DNA of 64,000 bases. It comes from Rossellomorea marisflavi (lineage in GTDB: Bacteria; Bacillota; Bacilli; Bacillales; Bacillaceae_B). The notes under the pieces were generated by a model. The model worked only from the letters and a program-made list of their open reading frames with translations. It was not told where the DNA came from and did no database searches. The translations under genes were made by a program, and so were the position numbers. Shown one piece after another: positions 32,927 to 41,529 of the stretch. The DNA lies in the NCBI RefSeq assembly GCF_001274775.1, contig NZ_LGUE01000005.1, positions 2,346-66,345 on the forward strand. The letters run 5' to 3'. Position 1 is the stretch's first letter. Every line of letters begins with the position of its first letter.

Positions 32927-33855
32927 CAATGATGGGGTTTGAAGATGGATCGGAACTTGGTCATGGTTGTATCATGAAAGACCGAATGCCGCGGAAGCTC
33001 ATAAAGGTGATCGGCTTGGGAAGCGTCACGCTCTTCCGTTGTGAACGCCATGGCGATGCCGAGGTCCTTCAGGATCCTGATGGACTTGGGTGAATATTCC
33101 CCGTAGGGATAAGCAAATGCAAGGCTCTCACCCTTCAGGACCCCGATGCTTTTCGCAAGGTCTTTTTTGATGGCATCTGCGTCTTCCGTGATCAAAAAGC
33201 TTTTCTCATCCTCCATGGAGGATCCTTTCCGGTGATGGAAGTCAAACGTGTGGCTGTAATAGGAAAAGACGGGACAGGCGGAGGCAAGCTCCTTCATGCT
33301 GGCGTACTGGACGTATTCCGGGGTGAAGGGATGGTCTTCCGCTGTGATCATACCTGCGATCAGGAAGCTCGCAGCCTGAAATCCGTGCTTCTTCAAAATT
33401 GGATATGCCTCGGTCACGTTGTCTTTATATCCGTCGTCGAAGGTGATAACCACGCTCTTTTTGGGGATCTCCTGTTTGTTTACAAGGAATTCATGGAGCT
33501 CAGGAAGGGTAAGGGACGTGAAGCCTTCTTCTTTCAAAAAAGCGATCTGCTTCTCGAATTCCTCCTTCGTGACGATCATCTGGTTCACCTTCCCGTCGAC
33601 CATGTGCCGGGACGACAGATCGCCGTCATCCACGATGCGGTGATAGGTGAGGATCGGGACCGTACCGTCCGTTCTCGTACTGCCCGTAAACGTCCTGGGT
33701 TCCTTCGCGCAGGCGTCGATCTGGATGTTGCTGTCTGCCGAGGCAGTCGCGACAGGCTCAGGGGGAAGAAGCTCGGTGAAGTAGAGGAAAATGCCTGCAA
33801 AGATGCTGAAAAGAAGGGCGAGGAAGCCGGATGCGAATAGGCTCTTCATCATCAT
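32926..33855 (-). CDS. Polysaccharide deacetylase (CE4/NodB fold), membrane-anchored
   Basis: 309 residues. One N-terminal hydrophobic helix (FASGFLALLFSIFAGIFLYF) should hold it on the outer membrane face. The NodB domain (about 65-305) has VPILTYHRI, the metal and base motif ITFDDGY, SYYSHTFDFHH and AFAYPYGEYS, as in IcaB/PgaB/PgdA-type enzymes that remove N-acetyl groups from poly-GlcNAc or peptidoglycan. It overlaps the glycosyltransferase gene by 4 bases, so its substrate is probably the polymer made by that enzyme. Last gene of a three-gene operon. Confidence 0.9.
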   Translation of the reverse strand: MMMKSLFASGFLALLFSIFAGIFLYFTELLPPEPVATASADSNIQIDACAKEPRTFTGSTRTDGTVPILTYHRIVDDGDLSSRHMVDGKVNQMIVTKEEFEKQIAFLKEEGFTSLTLPELHEFLVNKQEIPKKSVVITFDDGYKDNVTEAYPILKKHGFQAASFLIAGMITAEDHPFTPEYVQYASMKELASACPVFSYYSHTFDFHHRKGSSMEDEKSFLITEDADAIKKDLAKSIGVLKGESLAFAYPYGEYSPKSIRILKDLGIAMAFTTEERDASQADHLYELPRHSVFHDTTMTKFRSIFKPHH

Positions 33856-35204
33856 GCCCGCTTCACTCCCTTCCAGCCCACCGTCCCGGTCCGTTCAAAC
33901 TTATCCCATGACTGGGGCTGATGGAAGTAGGAGAGGGTGCCGTACACGACGAAGACGAGGTTGATCATCCGGTACACGCCGATTTCCACAGGCAGGAAGC
34001 AAAGGATCCGGATGATGTCCTGTTTCGAGAACCGGATGCCGTGAAGCCTGCTGATATAGATCGTGATGATGCTTTGATACATGAAGAGCAGGACGGCTGT
34101 CAGCCCGAGGAACAGGAAAAGCGTCATCCCGTCATGGCGGAAGATGAAGACGACGGGTGCAACAATCACGGTGAACGCATTCAGCGTGCCGATGATGAAC
34201 TGATCGACCAGGAAAAAAAGGGAGAATCTCCAGGAAAACCGGGTGAAATAGGATGAGCGGTAGTGAATGAGACAGTCGATGAACGCCTTCTGCCATCGGA
34301 CCCGCTGCTTGAACATGGACTTCAATGTATCGGGGCACTCCGTGTAGCAGACGGCGGAAGGAACAAAGGCGATCCGCGAGCTCCTGCCATTCTCTTCGAT
34401 CCAACGGTGCAGCTTCAGGGTGATATCCATATCTTCGCCAATCGTACTGCGGAAGCCTTGTATGTGGAACAGTGTCTCCCGGCGGAATGTGCCGAACGCC
34501 CCGGCGATGACCGTGATGGCGCCGACCGCTGCCTGTGCCCGCTTGTGGAGGAGGAAGGCGGTCAGATATTGAAGGAACTGATAGCGGATCACGTTCGGGA
34601 TCGTAAATGTTGGCTTCAGATTCCCGATTTCACCTGAGAATGCCTGAGAAATCAAGACGTTGCCACCGCAGGCGATGACCCTGTGATCTTGAAAGGCAGC
34701 GTTCATTTCCATTAACGCATCTTCCCCAAGGATACTATCGGCATCCAGGGTGACCACAAGCTCGTTGCGGCTGAAGGTGATGCCTGCATTCAGTGCATCG
34801 GCTTTCCCGCCATTGACTTTATCAAGGACATAGATCGAGGGATGGAGAGAGGAGCGGAAGATATTGATGACCTCCTTATGAAGCAGCCCGCCTGCGCCCG
34901 GTCTGTGGTAGAGACGGAGATCCAGCAGTTTCTTCAGTACATCGAAAGTGGAATCGGTCGACCCATCGTTCACGATGATCAGCTCCGCGTCCCGGTGAGC
35001 CTGATGCAAATAGCCGTGAATGCAATTCTCGATCACCATCTCTTCATTATAAGCGGGAACGATGATGGAGAAGGAGTGCTGTCGTTTGATGGGGATCCGT
35101 TTCTTCTTTTCATTCTTGAACAGGGGGACGAGGATATAGACGGTTTGAAACAGGACGAAGGCGATAAAAAGTGTGAAGGTGACCAAGAGCAATAGCATAT
35201 TCAT
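33852..35204 (-). CDS. Processive glycosyltransferase, family 2 (IcaA/HasA/BcsA-like)
   Basis: 450 residues. One N-terminal helix, a cytosolic GT-A domain (about 40-285) with SIIVPAYNEE, VNDGSTD, VTLDADSIL and GEDMDITL, the product-site QRVRW motif, and then about four membrane helices. The DxD plus QxxRW set marks a processive synthase that builds and extrudes a beta-linked polymer such as poly-GlcNAc, hyaluronan or glucan. It overlaps GH16 upstream and the deacetylase downstream by 4 bases each, so all three are translationally coupled. The deacetylase points to an N-acetylated polymer. Confidence 0.92.
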   Translation of the reverse strand: MNMLLLLVTFTLFIAFVLFQTVYILVPLFKNEKKKRIPIKRQHSFSIIVPAYNEEMVIENCIHGYLHQAHRDAELIIVNDGSTDSTFDVLKKLLDLRLYHRPGAGGLLHKEVINIFRSSLHPSIYVLDKVNGGKADALNAGITFSRNELVVTLDADSILGEDALMEMNAAFQDHRVIACGGNVLISQAFSGEIGNLKPTFTIPNVIRYQFLQYLTAFLLHKRAQAAVGAITVIAGAFGTFRRETLFHIQGFRSTIGEDMDITLKLHRWIEENGRSSRIAFVPSAVCYTECPDTLKSMFKQRVRWQKAFIDCLIHYRSSYFTRFSWRFSLFFLVDQFIIGTLNAFTVIVAPVVFIFRHDGMTLFLFLGLTAVLLFMYQSIITIYISRLHGIRFSKQDIIRILCFLPVEIGVYRMINLVFVVYGTLSYFHQPQSWDKFERTGTVGWKGVKRA

Positions 35205-36031
35205 TCCTCCCCGCGGTCTTGATAGACCCGCACATAGTCAATCAGAAATTCTTCGTTTACATTCCCCGGATCGGGATCCCCCGGCCATATTCCGCCGATG
35301 GCCGTATTCATATAAAGAAAGAGAGGCAAATCGGGAGAGAAGGCTGTGGTTTCGAATACCACTTCTCCATCGAGCGTCCAGGAGACTTTGTCTTTTTCCC
35401 AAATCATCCCGTACGTATGAAAATGTTCGTGAAAGGCTTCCTCCCCTGTATACGTAAGGTAATCCCGTTTCTGAATGCCTTTATCATCTTTCCAGTGAAG
35501 GACGAAATAGAGGTTGTTCGGCTCCTGTCCGATATTCTCCACCACATCGATCTCGGGAAGCCAATCAGCCGATTCAGAATTCACGAGCCAGAGGGCTGGG
35601 AATATTCCTCTTGAAGAAGGGAGCTTTGCCCGTATCTCCACCTTTCCGTACGTGAATTCAAACAAATCTTCCGTGGTCACGGCTCCTGATGTATAGTCCC
35701 TGCCCTTATACCGCTCCGACTTCGAGGAAAGGACAAGGTATCCGTTCCTCACCGAGACATTATCGGGCGTATAATACTGGAGTTCGTCGTTCTTCTCCGA
35801 CGGCCAGTCCTGTATATTCCATTTCTCTCTCCAAGCATTTCCGCTGAATTCTTCTTCAAAGATCAGCGTCCATTTACTTTGGGACTGTGCACGGGGAGGA
35901 TGATACCCTGGTGTAAGAGGGAAGGTTTCATCTGTCAGGACTTCAGCGTGACGCTCCGGTGTCACGTCTGATGATAGGAAGAGGATGATACAAAGGACCA
36001 GGATACTTATGATCATCTTCAATGAGATCAC
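35201..36031 (-). CDS. Secreted/anchored glycoside hydrolase family 16 protein
   Basis: 276 residues. An N-terminal hydrophobic segment (MIISILVLCIILFLSS) is a signal peptide or anchor. The GH16 jelly-roll (about 50-272) has the catalytic EIDVVE (nucleophile and acid/base Glu), WNIQDWPSEKNDELQYY at the front and FPALWLV before the active site. Relatives cut beta-1,3/1,4-glucans, laminarin or other beta-glycans. First gene of the operon, 4-base overlap with the synthase, so it probably trims or releases the polymer. Three GTTC-N8-GAAC operators lie directly upstream. Confidence 0.9.
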   Translation of the reverse strand: MISLKMIISILVLCIILFLSSDVTPERHAEVLTDETFPLTPGYHPPRAQSQSKWTLIFEEEFSGNAWREKWNIQDWPSEKNDELQYYTPDNVSVRNGYLVLSSKSERYKGRDYTSGAVTTEDLFEFTYGKVEIRAKLPSSRGIFPALWLVNSESADWLPEIDVVENIGQEPNNLYFVLHWKDDKGIQKRDYLTYTGEEAFHEHFHTYGMIWEKDKVSWTLDGEVVFETTAFSPDLPLFLYMNTAIGGIWPGDPDPGNVNEEFLIDYVRVYQDRGEE

Positions 36032-36036
36032 CTCTA

Positions 36037-36303
36037 GTTCTTAATAGTGAACAAACAGGCAATGATTCGCATACGGGTGGGAGGGTGAGAGTGCTGGTTG
36101 TTTGCCTGTGAAAAAGGAACAGAAGCAAGAGAGAATTCAACAGAATGAATAGGAAAGAGGACGTGATAGAAGAGGTTGTTCTTTATTAAGAACTATAGTA
36201 GCAGGTAATTTTCATCACGTAAAGAGGAAGTTTGCGAAGAACCTTGTCATATAGTGTCGTTTTTTGTGTTTTATTATAAGTTTACTAGTTCTTTATAATG
36301 AAA
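36037..36303. promoter_or_regulatory. Three SinR-like operator repeats upstream of the polysaccharide operon
   Basis: GTTC-N8-GAAC inverted repeats: GTTCTTAATAGTGAAC (starting at about 36037), GTTCTTTATTAAGAAC (36178-36193) and the near copy GTTCTTTATAATGAAA (36288-36303). The half-site GTTCTTT matches the published SinR motif GTTCTYT, and the eps operator of Bacillus subtilis has the same GTTC-N8-GAAC spacing. The 340-base gap otherwise shows AT-rich sequence with no further gene. Confidence 0.6.
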
Positions 36304-36493
36304 TATCCTATAGAAATAAGAGAATAGAAGAGAAATACGGAGGATTCCGACGGGTGGAAGGGATTTTCCAACTTTGACAGTAGAAGAAAGTATCACCAAA
36401 AGCCAAACTCATCCATTTACCGCCTTTATTAATGGTATGATAGGGTTATTACTAGTGAGAGATCGTGCTGGAATGAAGGAGATTGACCAAAAG

Positions 36494-37618
36494 ATGACTA
36501 GTCCCAGTGAAATGATGATAGATTTTTTGAAGCGGCATGAAAATGAAATGATCCAGAACTGGCTCGATGACATCGTGATTTCAGATACAGATAAGCATAA
36601 AGAAGAGGTTGAGCGTAATGCGAGACGGATGTTCCATCTTGTCATACGCGCGGTTGAAAGACCACTCACGGAAGAGGAGATGCTTTTCCTCGCCAATAAA
36701 ACCGCCCAGGAGCGGGTGGATGCCGATGTGAACATCAGTGAGTTCGTATACAATGTCAATATCGGGAAAAGCACGATCATCAAATGGCTGAATCACTCTT
36801 TTATGGAGCACGGTGGATTCCAGCCAAAGCTCGACTTTGTGAATGAGCTGTTTGATCGTTTTTCCTATTTGGCCGTGAGACGGTATACGGAAATCAAGGA
36901 TCAGGTGCTGAAGGAAAAGGAGCTCTACATCGATCAGACCCATAAAGAACGCTTGACCATCCTTGGGCAGATGAGCTCAAGCTTTGTCCACGAATTCAGG
37001 AATCCCTTGACCTCCATCGTCGGATTCATGAAGCTGTTGAAAAATGACTATCCCGATCTTCCCTACATGGATATCATGCAGCATGAGCTTGATCAACTGA
37101 ACTACCGCATCTCCCAGTTCCTCCATGTTTCCCGGAAGGAGCTCATCGAAAGCAAGCAAGAGCGGATGAGCCTCATGAGCCTTCTGGAAGAGCTGATTGA
37201 ATTTCTCTATCCGACCCTTCTGGACGGGGATGTGTCCATTCAGAGTCATTGTGCACCGGATGTGATGATTGTAGGGAATAAGGACGAAATCAGACAGGTA
37301 TTCCTGAATCTGATCATGAATTCCATCGATGCCCTTCAGGAAGTACAAGGCTACCGCCATATCAATGTGAGCTGCGAAATGATGGAGGATGATGTGGTGG
37401 TCACCTTCTGCAATAACGGGCCACGGATCGAGGAAGAGAAAATTGAAGCGATCTTCGAGCCTTTCTTCACGACAAAGGATCTCGGTACAGGGATCGGCCT
37501 TTACATTTGTAGAAAGCTTGTGGAGAAGCATAATGGTACCCTCACCTGTCGTTCCACCGATGAGAAGACGACTTTTACTATACGCATACCGGTTGAATCC
37601 ACTGTTTTTCAACCATGA
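36494..37618 (+). CDS. Soluble sensor histidine kinase (sporulation-kinase type, HisK_N domain)
   Basis: About 374 residues without membrane segments. An N-terminal helical sensor domain (about 8-130; FLKRHENEMIQNWLDDIVISD is typical of Bacillus HisK_N proteins), a HisKA domain with H166 in FVHEFRNPLTSIVG, and an ATPase domain with N box FLNLIMNSIDAL and G box TTKDLGTGIGLYICRKLVEKHNG. It autophosphorylates and likely feeds a phosphorelay; no response regulator is adjacent. ATG 36494 is chosen because family members start about ten residues before FLK and AAGGAG lies upstream. An in-frame TTG at 36374 would give 414 residues, so the start is uncertain. Confidence 0.85.
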   Translation: MTSPSEMMIDFLKRHENEMIQNWLDDIVISDTDKHKEEVERNARRMFHLVIRAVERPLTEEEMLFLANKTAQERVDADVNISEFVYNVNIGKSTIIKWLNHSFMEHGGFQPKLDFVNELFDRFSYLAVRRYTEIKDQVLKEKELYIDQTHKERLTILGQMSSSFVHEFRNPLTSIVGFMKLLKNDYPDLPYMDIMQHELDQLNYRISQFLHVSRKELIESKQERMSLMSLLEELIEFLYPTLLDGDVSIQSHCAPDVMIVGNKDEIRQVFLNLIMNSIDALQEVQGYRHINVSCEMMEDDVVVTFCNNGPRIEEEKIEAIFEPFFTTKDLGTGIGLYICRKLVEKHNGTLTCRSTDEKTTFTIRIPVESTVFQP

Positions 37619-37620
37619 CC

Positions 37621-37647
37621 GACCGGCTGATGCCGGTTCTTTTTTTG
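37621..37647 (+). terminator. Intrinsic terminator of the kinase gene
   Basis: GACCGGC and GCCGGTT flank a TGAT loop and are followed by seven T. Confidence 0.88.
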
Positions 37648-37723
37648 TTCTGAAAAAAGTTTACGGGGCAGGTACCCTTAAACGCTCCCAAACCCTATAT
37701 AAAGGGTGAAGGGGGTGATAAAC

Positions 37724-37942
37724 ATGGCAGCGATCGACTTAAAGGATACACGTATCCGATTCCAGTTTTACAAAGGGCTTGATGGTGACGGCAAACCGGT
37801 TTTCGAGTACAAGTCCTACAGCTACATCAACGGAACTGCATCTGCAGATGACGTCAACAGCACCGCTGATTCATTGGCGGGTCTTTCGGAAAAGACGCTT
37901 TCCAATGTGGAAGTGGTCAAACGATTCGACGTGAACGCGTAA
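37724..37942 (+). CDS. DUF1659-family small protein
   Basis: 72 residues from ATG 37724 (GAAGGGGGTGATAA upstream; an ATG 18 bases earlier lies ahead of that site). It begins AIDLKDTRIRFQFYKGLDGDGKPVF and has SYINGTASADDVNSTADSLAGL, which I associate with DUF1659. Function unknown. It is paired with the DUF2922 gene 35 bases later, a common Bacillaceae arrangement; both chains are predicted mostly beta and of similar size, so a complex is possible. Confidence 0.8.
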   Translation: MAAIDLKDTRIRFQFYKGLDGDGKPVFEYKSYSYINGTASADDVNSTADSLAGLSEKTLSNVEVVKRFDVNA

Positions 37943-37977
37943 TGCAGGGTGAATCATGAAAAGAGGAGGAGAAAAGA

Positions 37978-38196
37978 ATGGCAAAAGCATTGGAATTGAT
38001 TTTCAGGAATGAAATGGGCAAGCAGGCAACGATTTCGGTCATCGGGCCGAAAGAGCCGGTGGATCCAGCCGCGGTGAAGGCCGCCATGGAGAATCTGATT
38101 GCAAAGGATGTTTTCGGAAGTTCAGGCGGGTCACTCGTTTCCATCGAAGGCGCACGCATCGTGGAACGAAATGTAACAGATTACGAACTGATGTAA
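37978..38196 (+). CDS. DUF2922-family small protein
   Basis: 72 residues. KALELIFRNEMGKQATISVIGPKEPVDPAAVKAAMENLIAKDVF is the recognisable DUF2922 pattern. GAGGAGAAAAGA supports the start. Function unknown; partner of the preceding DUF1659 gene, and the two share one terminator. Confidence 0.8.
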   Translation: MAKALELIFRNEMGKQATISVIGPKEPVDPAAVKAAMENLIAKDVFGSSGGSLVSIEGARIVERNVTDYELM

Positions 38197-38200
38197 TGGG

Positions 38201-38237
38201 AAAGGGGAGTGTGTCAATTGACACACTCCCCTTTTTT
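38201..38237. terminator. Strong intrinsic terminator, bidirectional
   Basis: AAAGGGGAGTGTGTCA and TGACACACTCCCCTTT form a perfect 16-base stem with T and A tracts, serving the DUF pair and the convergent amidohydrolase. Confidence 0.92.
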
Positions 38238-38249
38238 GAATTGAATCGA

Positions 38250-39455
38250 TCAGCTTTTTTGAACGGCAGCTTCCGTCGTCGAGGCCGCCTTATCTAAGTA
38301 TGAAACGGATGCACTTAGAAGGACTTTGGCTGCATTCATCATGGCATCCTCATCGATATCGAACTTCGGGTGATGATGCGGGTAGATGGCATTTTTCTCG
38401 GGGTTGCCTGCACCTGTGAAGAAGAAGGTGCCCGGTACTTCGTTCAAGTAGTGGGAGAAATCTTCCCCGCCCATCATCGGTTCAAGCTCGAATACGTCGT
38501 CTCCGAAGAGATCTTTGGCACATGAAACGAGGTGGGCGGTTTCGGCGATATGATTGATGACCGCCGGATACCCTTTGTCATACTTGAATTCGTAAGAAGC
38601 GCCGCTGCCAGAGCAGAGAGCGTTCAGGAAAGTTTCCATCTCCTTGATGATGAATTCCTGTGTGCCTTCATCGAACGTCCGTACCGTCCCGACGATTGAA
38701 GCACGGTCGGCAATGATATTGAAGGCATCTCCTGCGTGGAAGGAACCGACGGTGATGACCGCAGGGGACAATGGATTGATGCGCCTGCTCACGATCTGCT
38801 GCAGCCATTGGATGTAGTTCGTGCCGAGCATGATGCTGTCCACAGTCTCATGGGGAGATGCACCGTGTCCACCTTTCCCTTGGATGGTCACCTCGAATTT
38901 ATCGGCCGCAGCCATGATCGGTCCCGCATTATAGCCGATCTTCCCGACAGGGATCGTACTCCATAAATGGGTGCCGAAAATGGCATCGACGCCGTCCAGG
39001 CATCCGTCTTCAATCATGGGCTTGGCTCCGCCGGGGGCGACTTCCTCTCCGAATTGATGGATGAGGACCACGTTCCCCTTCAGATGCTCCCGGTTTTGCT
39101 GGAGTACCTTGGCCGTGATCAGAAGAGTGGCTGTGTGCGCATCGTGACCGCATGCGTGCATGGCACCATCAACTTTTGACCGATACGGTACATCCTTTTC
39201 ATCGTGCAGGGGAAGGGCGTCGAAGTCTGCTCGGAGGGCCACCGTCTTACCCGGCAGGCCGCCCTTGATCGTACCGACGACACCGTTCCCGCCAACGCCG
39301 GTCCGCACCTCGATGCCGAGCTCGCTCAGGTAGTTTGCGATATATTCCGGCGTATGGACTTCTTGGAAAGAGAGTTCGGGACGTTCGTGGAGATAGCGGC
39401 GAATCGAGATCATTTCCTGTGCGTGCTGTTCAAGCTGACTGAGTAGTTGGTCCAT
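38250..39455 (-). CDS. M20D amidohydrolase (N-acyl-amino-acid / aminobenzoyl-glutamate type)
   Basis: About 401 residues from the ATG at 39455, preceded by AAAAGGGG on this strand; upstream in-frame codons are AT-rich and lack a ribosome-binding site. Conserved motifs: IRRYLHERPELSFQE, ALRADFDALPL, HACGHDAHTA, the catalytic Glu in QFGEEVAPGGAKPMIEDG, and MMGGEDFSHY. These carry the two metal ions of the M20D fold. The family cuts N-acyl or N-aroyl bonds. Divergent from an AbgT transporter, which favours aminobenzoyl-glutamate or similar amides as substrate; inference only. Confidence 0.9.
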   Translation of the reverse strand: MDQLLSQLEQHAQEMISIRRYLHERPELSFQEVHTPEYIANYLSELGIEVRTGVGGNGVVGTIKGGLPGKTVALRADFDALPLHDEKDVPYRSKVDGAMHACGHDAHTATLLITAKVLQQNREHLKGNVVLIHQFGEEVAPGGAKPMIEDGCLDGVDAIFGTHLWSTIPVGKIGYNAGPIMAAADKFEVTIQGKGGHGASPHETVDSIMLGTNYIQWLQQIVSRRINPLSPAVITVGSFHAGDAFNIIADRASIVGTVRTFDEGTQEFIIKEMETFLNALCSGSGASYEFKYDKGYPAVINHIAETAHLVSCAKDLFGDDVFELEPMMGGEDFSHYLNEVPGTFFFTGAGNPEKNAIYPHHHPKFDIDEDAMMNAAKVLLSASVSYLDKAASTTEAAVQKS

Positions 39456-39707
39456 GAAAAAACCCCTTTTCAATATGTAGTGACTAATAGTATAAATAGT
39501 TTGAATAATAGGTAAAATCATATCAAAGATTTCAAGGGTTGTGGGAGGATTTTGGAAAAAGATCGAATGTAACCGATTAAATCTGAAAATTTGTATAATT
39601 GCACAAATAATTAACTTCTATTTTGTAGGATATCACATGGCATTTTTGATTCACTCCTATATAATCAGTCGTAATACAAATTTTCAGAAAACAACAGGAG
39701 TGATCAG

Positions 39708-41249
39708 ATGGAATCGGTTCGAAAGACGAATCAAGAGATGGACAGGACAAAAAAGAACTGGTTTGGTAAAATGCTGGACATTGTGGAGAAAACGGGGAAT
39801 AAGCTTCCAGACCCCGTCACCTTATTTATCATTTTCGCCTTCATTGTCATTATCGTATCCTACATAGGCTCTGCAGCAGGGTGGAAGGCCATCCATCCGT
39901 CCACCGGTGAAGAAGTCACTGTGGTCAGCCTCCTTTCGGCAGAAGGACTGCAGCGGATGATGACCAATATGGTCAAAAACTTTGCCGATTTCCCCCCACT
40001 CGGGGTGGTGCTTGTCACGATGATCGGTGTGGGTGTCGCAGAAGGAGTCGGGCTCATTTCAGCGCTTCTGAAAAAGGTCGTGTACTCCACCTCGCCTAAA
40101 CTGATAACCATCAGCATCGTATTCTCGGGGATTCTTGCCAATATCGCAGGGGATGCCGGATTCATCGTCCTTCCACCGATTGCCGCCATGGTGTTTGCAA
40201 GCGTGGGACGGCACCCGATCGCCGGAATGGTGGCAGCGTATGCATCAGTGGCAGGCGGATTCAGTGCCAATCTCATCGTCAACATGCTTGACGCCCTTTT
40301 GGCTGGCTTCACGGAGTCATCGGCTCAAATCATCGACAAGGATTTTGTCGCAAATCCGGCCATGAACTGGTACTTCCTCATGGCTTCCTGTATCATCATC
40401 ATTCCCGTTGCCGTATGGGTGACGGAAAGAATCGTCGAACCGCGACTGCCTGCTTATACGGGGCCCCAGATGAAAATGGACAAGCTGTCGGCCCTTGAGA
40501 CCAGAGGGTTAAAGTGGGCAGGAGTCACAACGCTTCTGTTCCTCGCCCTCGTCGCCTGGACGATCGTGCCGGAAAACGGTGCCCTTAGGGGGGAGAATGG
40601 TTCCATCATCATTTCTCCGTTCATGAACTCCCTTGTACCGCTGATCATGGGCTTGTTCCTCCTTCCGGCAGTGGTCTACGGCTTCATCACGAAAGAGTTG
40701 CGCAACGATAAGGATGTGGCGCAGGCGATGGCCACCTCCATGGGGACCATGGGGATGTATATCGTCCTCGCCTTCTTCTCGGCACAGTTCATCACCTATT
40801 TCAACTGGAGCAACCTGGGTGTCATCCTTGCCATCAAAGGAGCTGGAGTCCTGGAGGGCCTTGGACTTGAAGGGCTGCCCCTCATTCTCGGATTCATCGT
40901 CATCACGGCCTTCCTCAACCTTTTCATCGGAAGCGCTTCGGCGAAATGGGCCATCCTCGGACCTGTATTCGTTCCGATGTTCATGATCCTCGGCTTTGAC
41001 CCGGCGATGACGCAGCTCGCCTATCGGATCGGCGATTCCATCACGAACCCGATTACGCCGATGTTCGCCTACTTTGCCATCCTGCTCGCCTTGGCGAAGA
41101 AATACGATAAGAACCTCGGACTCGGCTCACTCATATCGGTGATGCTTCCGTATACGATCTTCTTCGCCATCTCATGGGCCTTGTTCTTTGTCCTATGGTA
41201 TTATCTCGGATTACCTCTCGGACCTGGATCGGGAATATTCTTGAAGTGA
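39708..41249 (+). CDS. abgT: AbgT-family transporter
   Basis: 513 residues, about eleven hydrophobic segments. Family blocks include DPVTLFIIFAFIVIIVSYIG, GVGVAEGVGLISALLKK, AGDAGFIVLPPIAAMVFASVGRHP and the C-terminal GSASAKWAILGPVFVPMFM and DSITNPITPMF. Escherichia coli AbgT imports p-aminobenzoyl-glutamate; some relatives export sulfonamides. Next to the M20D hydrolase, import of an acyl-glutamate for cleavage is the better guess. CAACAGGAGTGATCAG supports the start. Confidence 0.9.
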   Translation: MESVRKTNQEMDRTKKNWFGKMLDIVEKTGNKLPDPVTLFIIFAFIVIIVSYIGSAAGWKAIHPSTGEEVTVVSLLSAEGLQRMMTNMVKNFADFPPLGVVLVTMIGVGVAEGVGLISALLKKVVYSTSPKLITISIVFSGILANIAGDAGFIVLPPIAAMVFASVGRHPIAGMVAAYASVAGGFSANLIVNMLDALLAGFTESSAQIIDKDFVANPAMNWYFLMASCIIIIPVAVWVTERIVEPRLPAYTGPQMKMDKLSALETRGLKWAGVTTLLFLALVAWTIVPENGALRGENGSIIISPFMNSLVPLIMGLFLLPAVVYGFITKELRNDKDVAQAMATSMGTMGMYIVLAFFSAQFITYFNWSNLGVILAIKGAGVLEGLGLEGLPLILGFIVITAFLNLFIGSASAKWAILGPVFVPMFMILGFDPAMTQLAYRIGDSITNPITPMFAYFAILLALAKKYDKNLGLGSLISVMLPYTIFFAISWALFFVLWYYLGLPLGPGSGIFLK

Positions 41250-41261
41250 AACAAATTAAAG

Positions 41262-41308
41262 ACCCGGATTCACATGCCTTACTGCAGGCATGTGAATCCG
41301 GGTTTTAT
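41262..41308 (+). terminator. Intrinsic terminator of abgT
   Basis: ACCCGGATTCACATGCC pairs perfectly with GGCATGTGAATCCGGGT over 17 bases, followed by TTTTATT. Confidence 0.92.
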
Positions 41309-41428
41309 TATGACCAGGACTCGGTTGTCCCAGGTTCTGTTTTTAGTTTGAATAGGAGGGGTGTTCCGGATTCCATATGCCGCTATCCTCTTTTATCCCT
41401 CATTTGCCAGCATCGTCCGAAAGACTCG

Positions 41429-41449
41429 TTTAGTAAAAGTTTTACTAAA
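41429..41449. promoter_or_regulatory. 21-base palindromic operator of the gal operon
   Basis: TTTAGTAAAA-G-TTTTACTAAA is a perfect palindrome just before the -35 box of the galK promoter. Half-sites of the same sequence flank the promoter of the galactoside operon near 49235-49279. Confidence 0.8.
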
Positions 41450-41454
41450 ATAAA

Positions 41455-41484
41455 TTGACGCTTTTACCCGACTTCCTTTATGAT
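41455..41484 (+). promoter_or_regulatory. Sigma-A promoter of the gal operon
   Basis: TTGACG (41455-41460) and TATGAT (41479-41484) at 18-base spacing, directly between the palindromic operator and a cre site. Confidence 0.8.
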
Positions 41485-41489
41485 TTAAA

Positions 41490-41503
41490 TGAAAGCGATT
41501 TCT
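41490..41503 (+). promoter_or_regulatory. cre site of the gal operon
   Basis: TGAAAGCGATTTCT matches TGWAANCGNTNWCA except for the last base. It sits at the transcription start, where bound CcpA would repress. Confidence 0.8.
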
Positions 41504-41529
41504 ATTGTGCGTGAAAGTGGGGGATCAGG

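Noticed and set aside
36037-36303. LexA (SOS) boxes
   Set aside because: LexA of Bacillus binds GAAC-N4-GTTC; here the order is GTTC-N8-GAAC, which fits SinR-type sites instead.
36354-36377. Seven-codon upstream frame overlapping the TTG at 36374 of the kinase gene
   Set aside because: It would need the long kinase start, which lies outside the family's usual N-terminus; coincidence is likelier.
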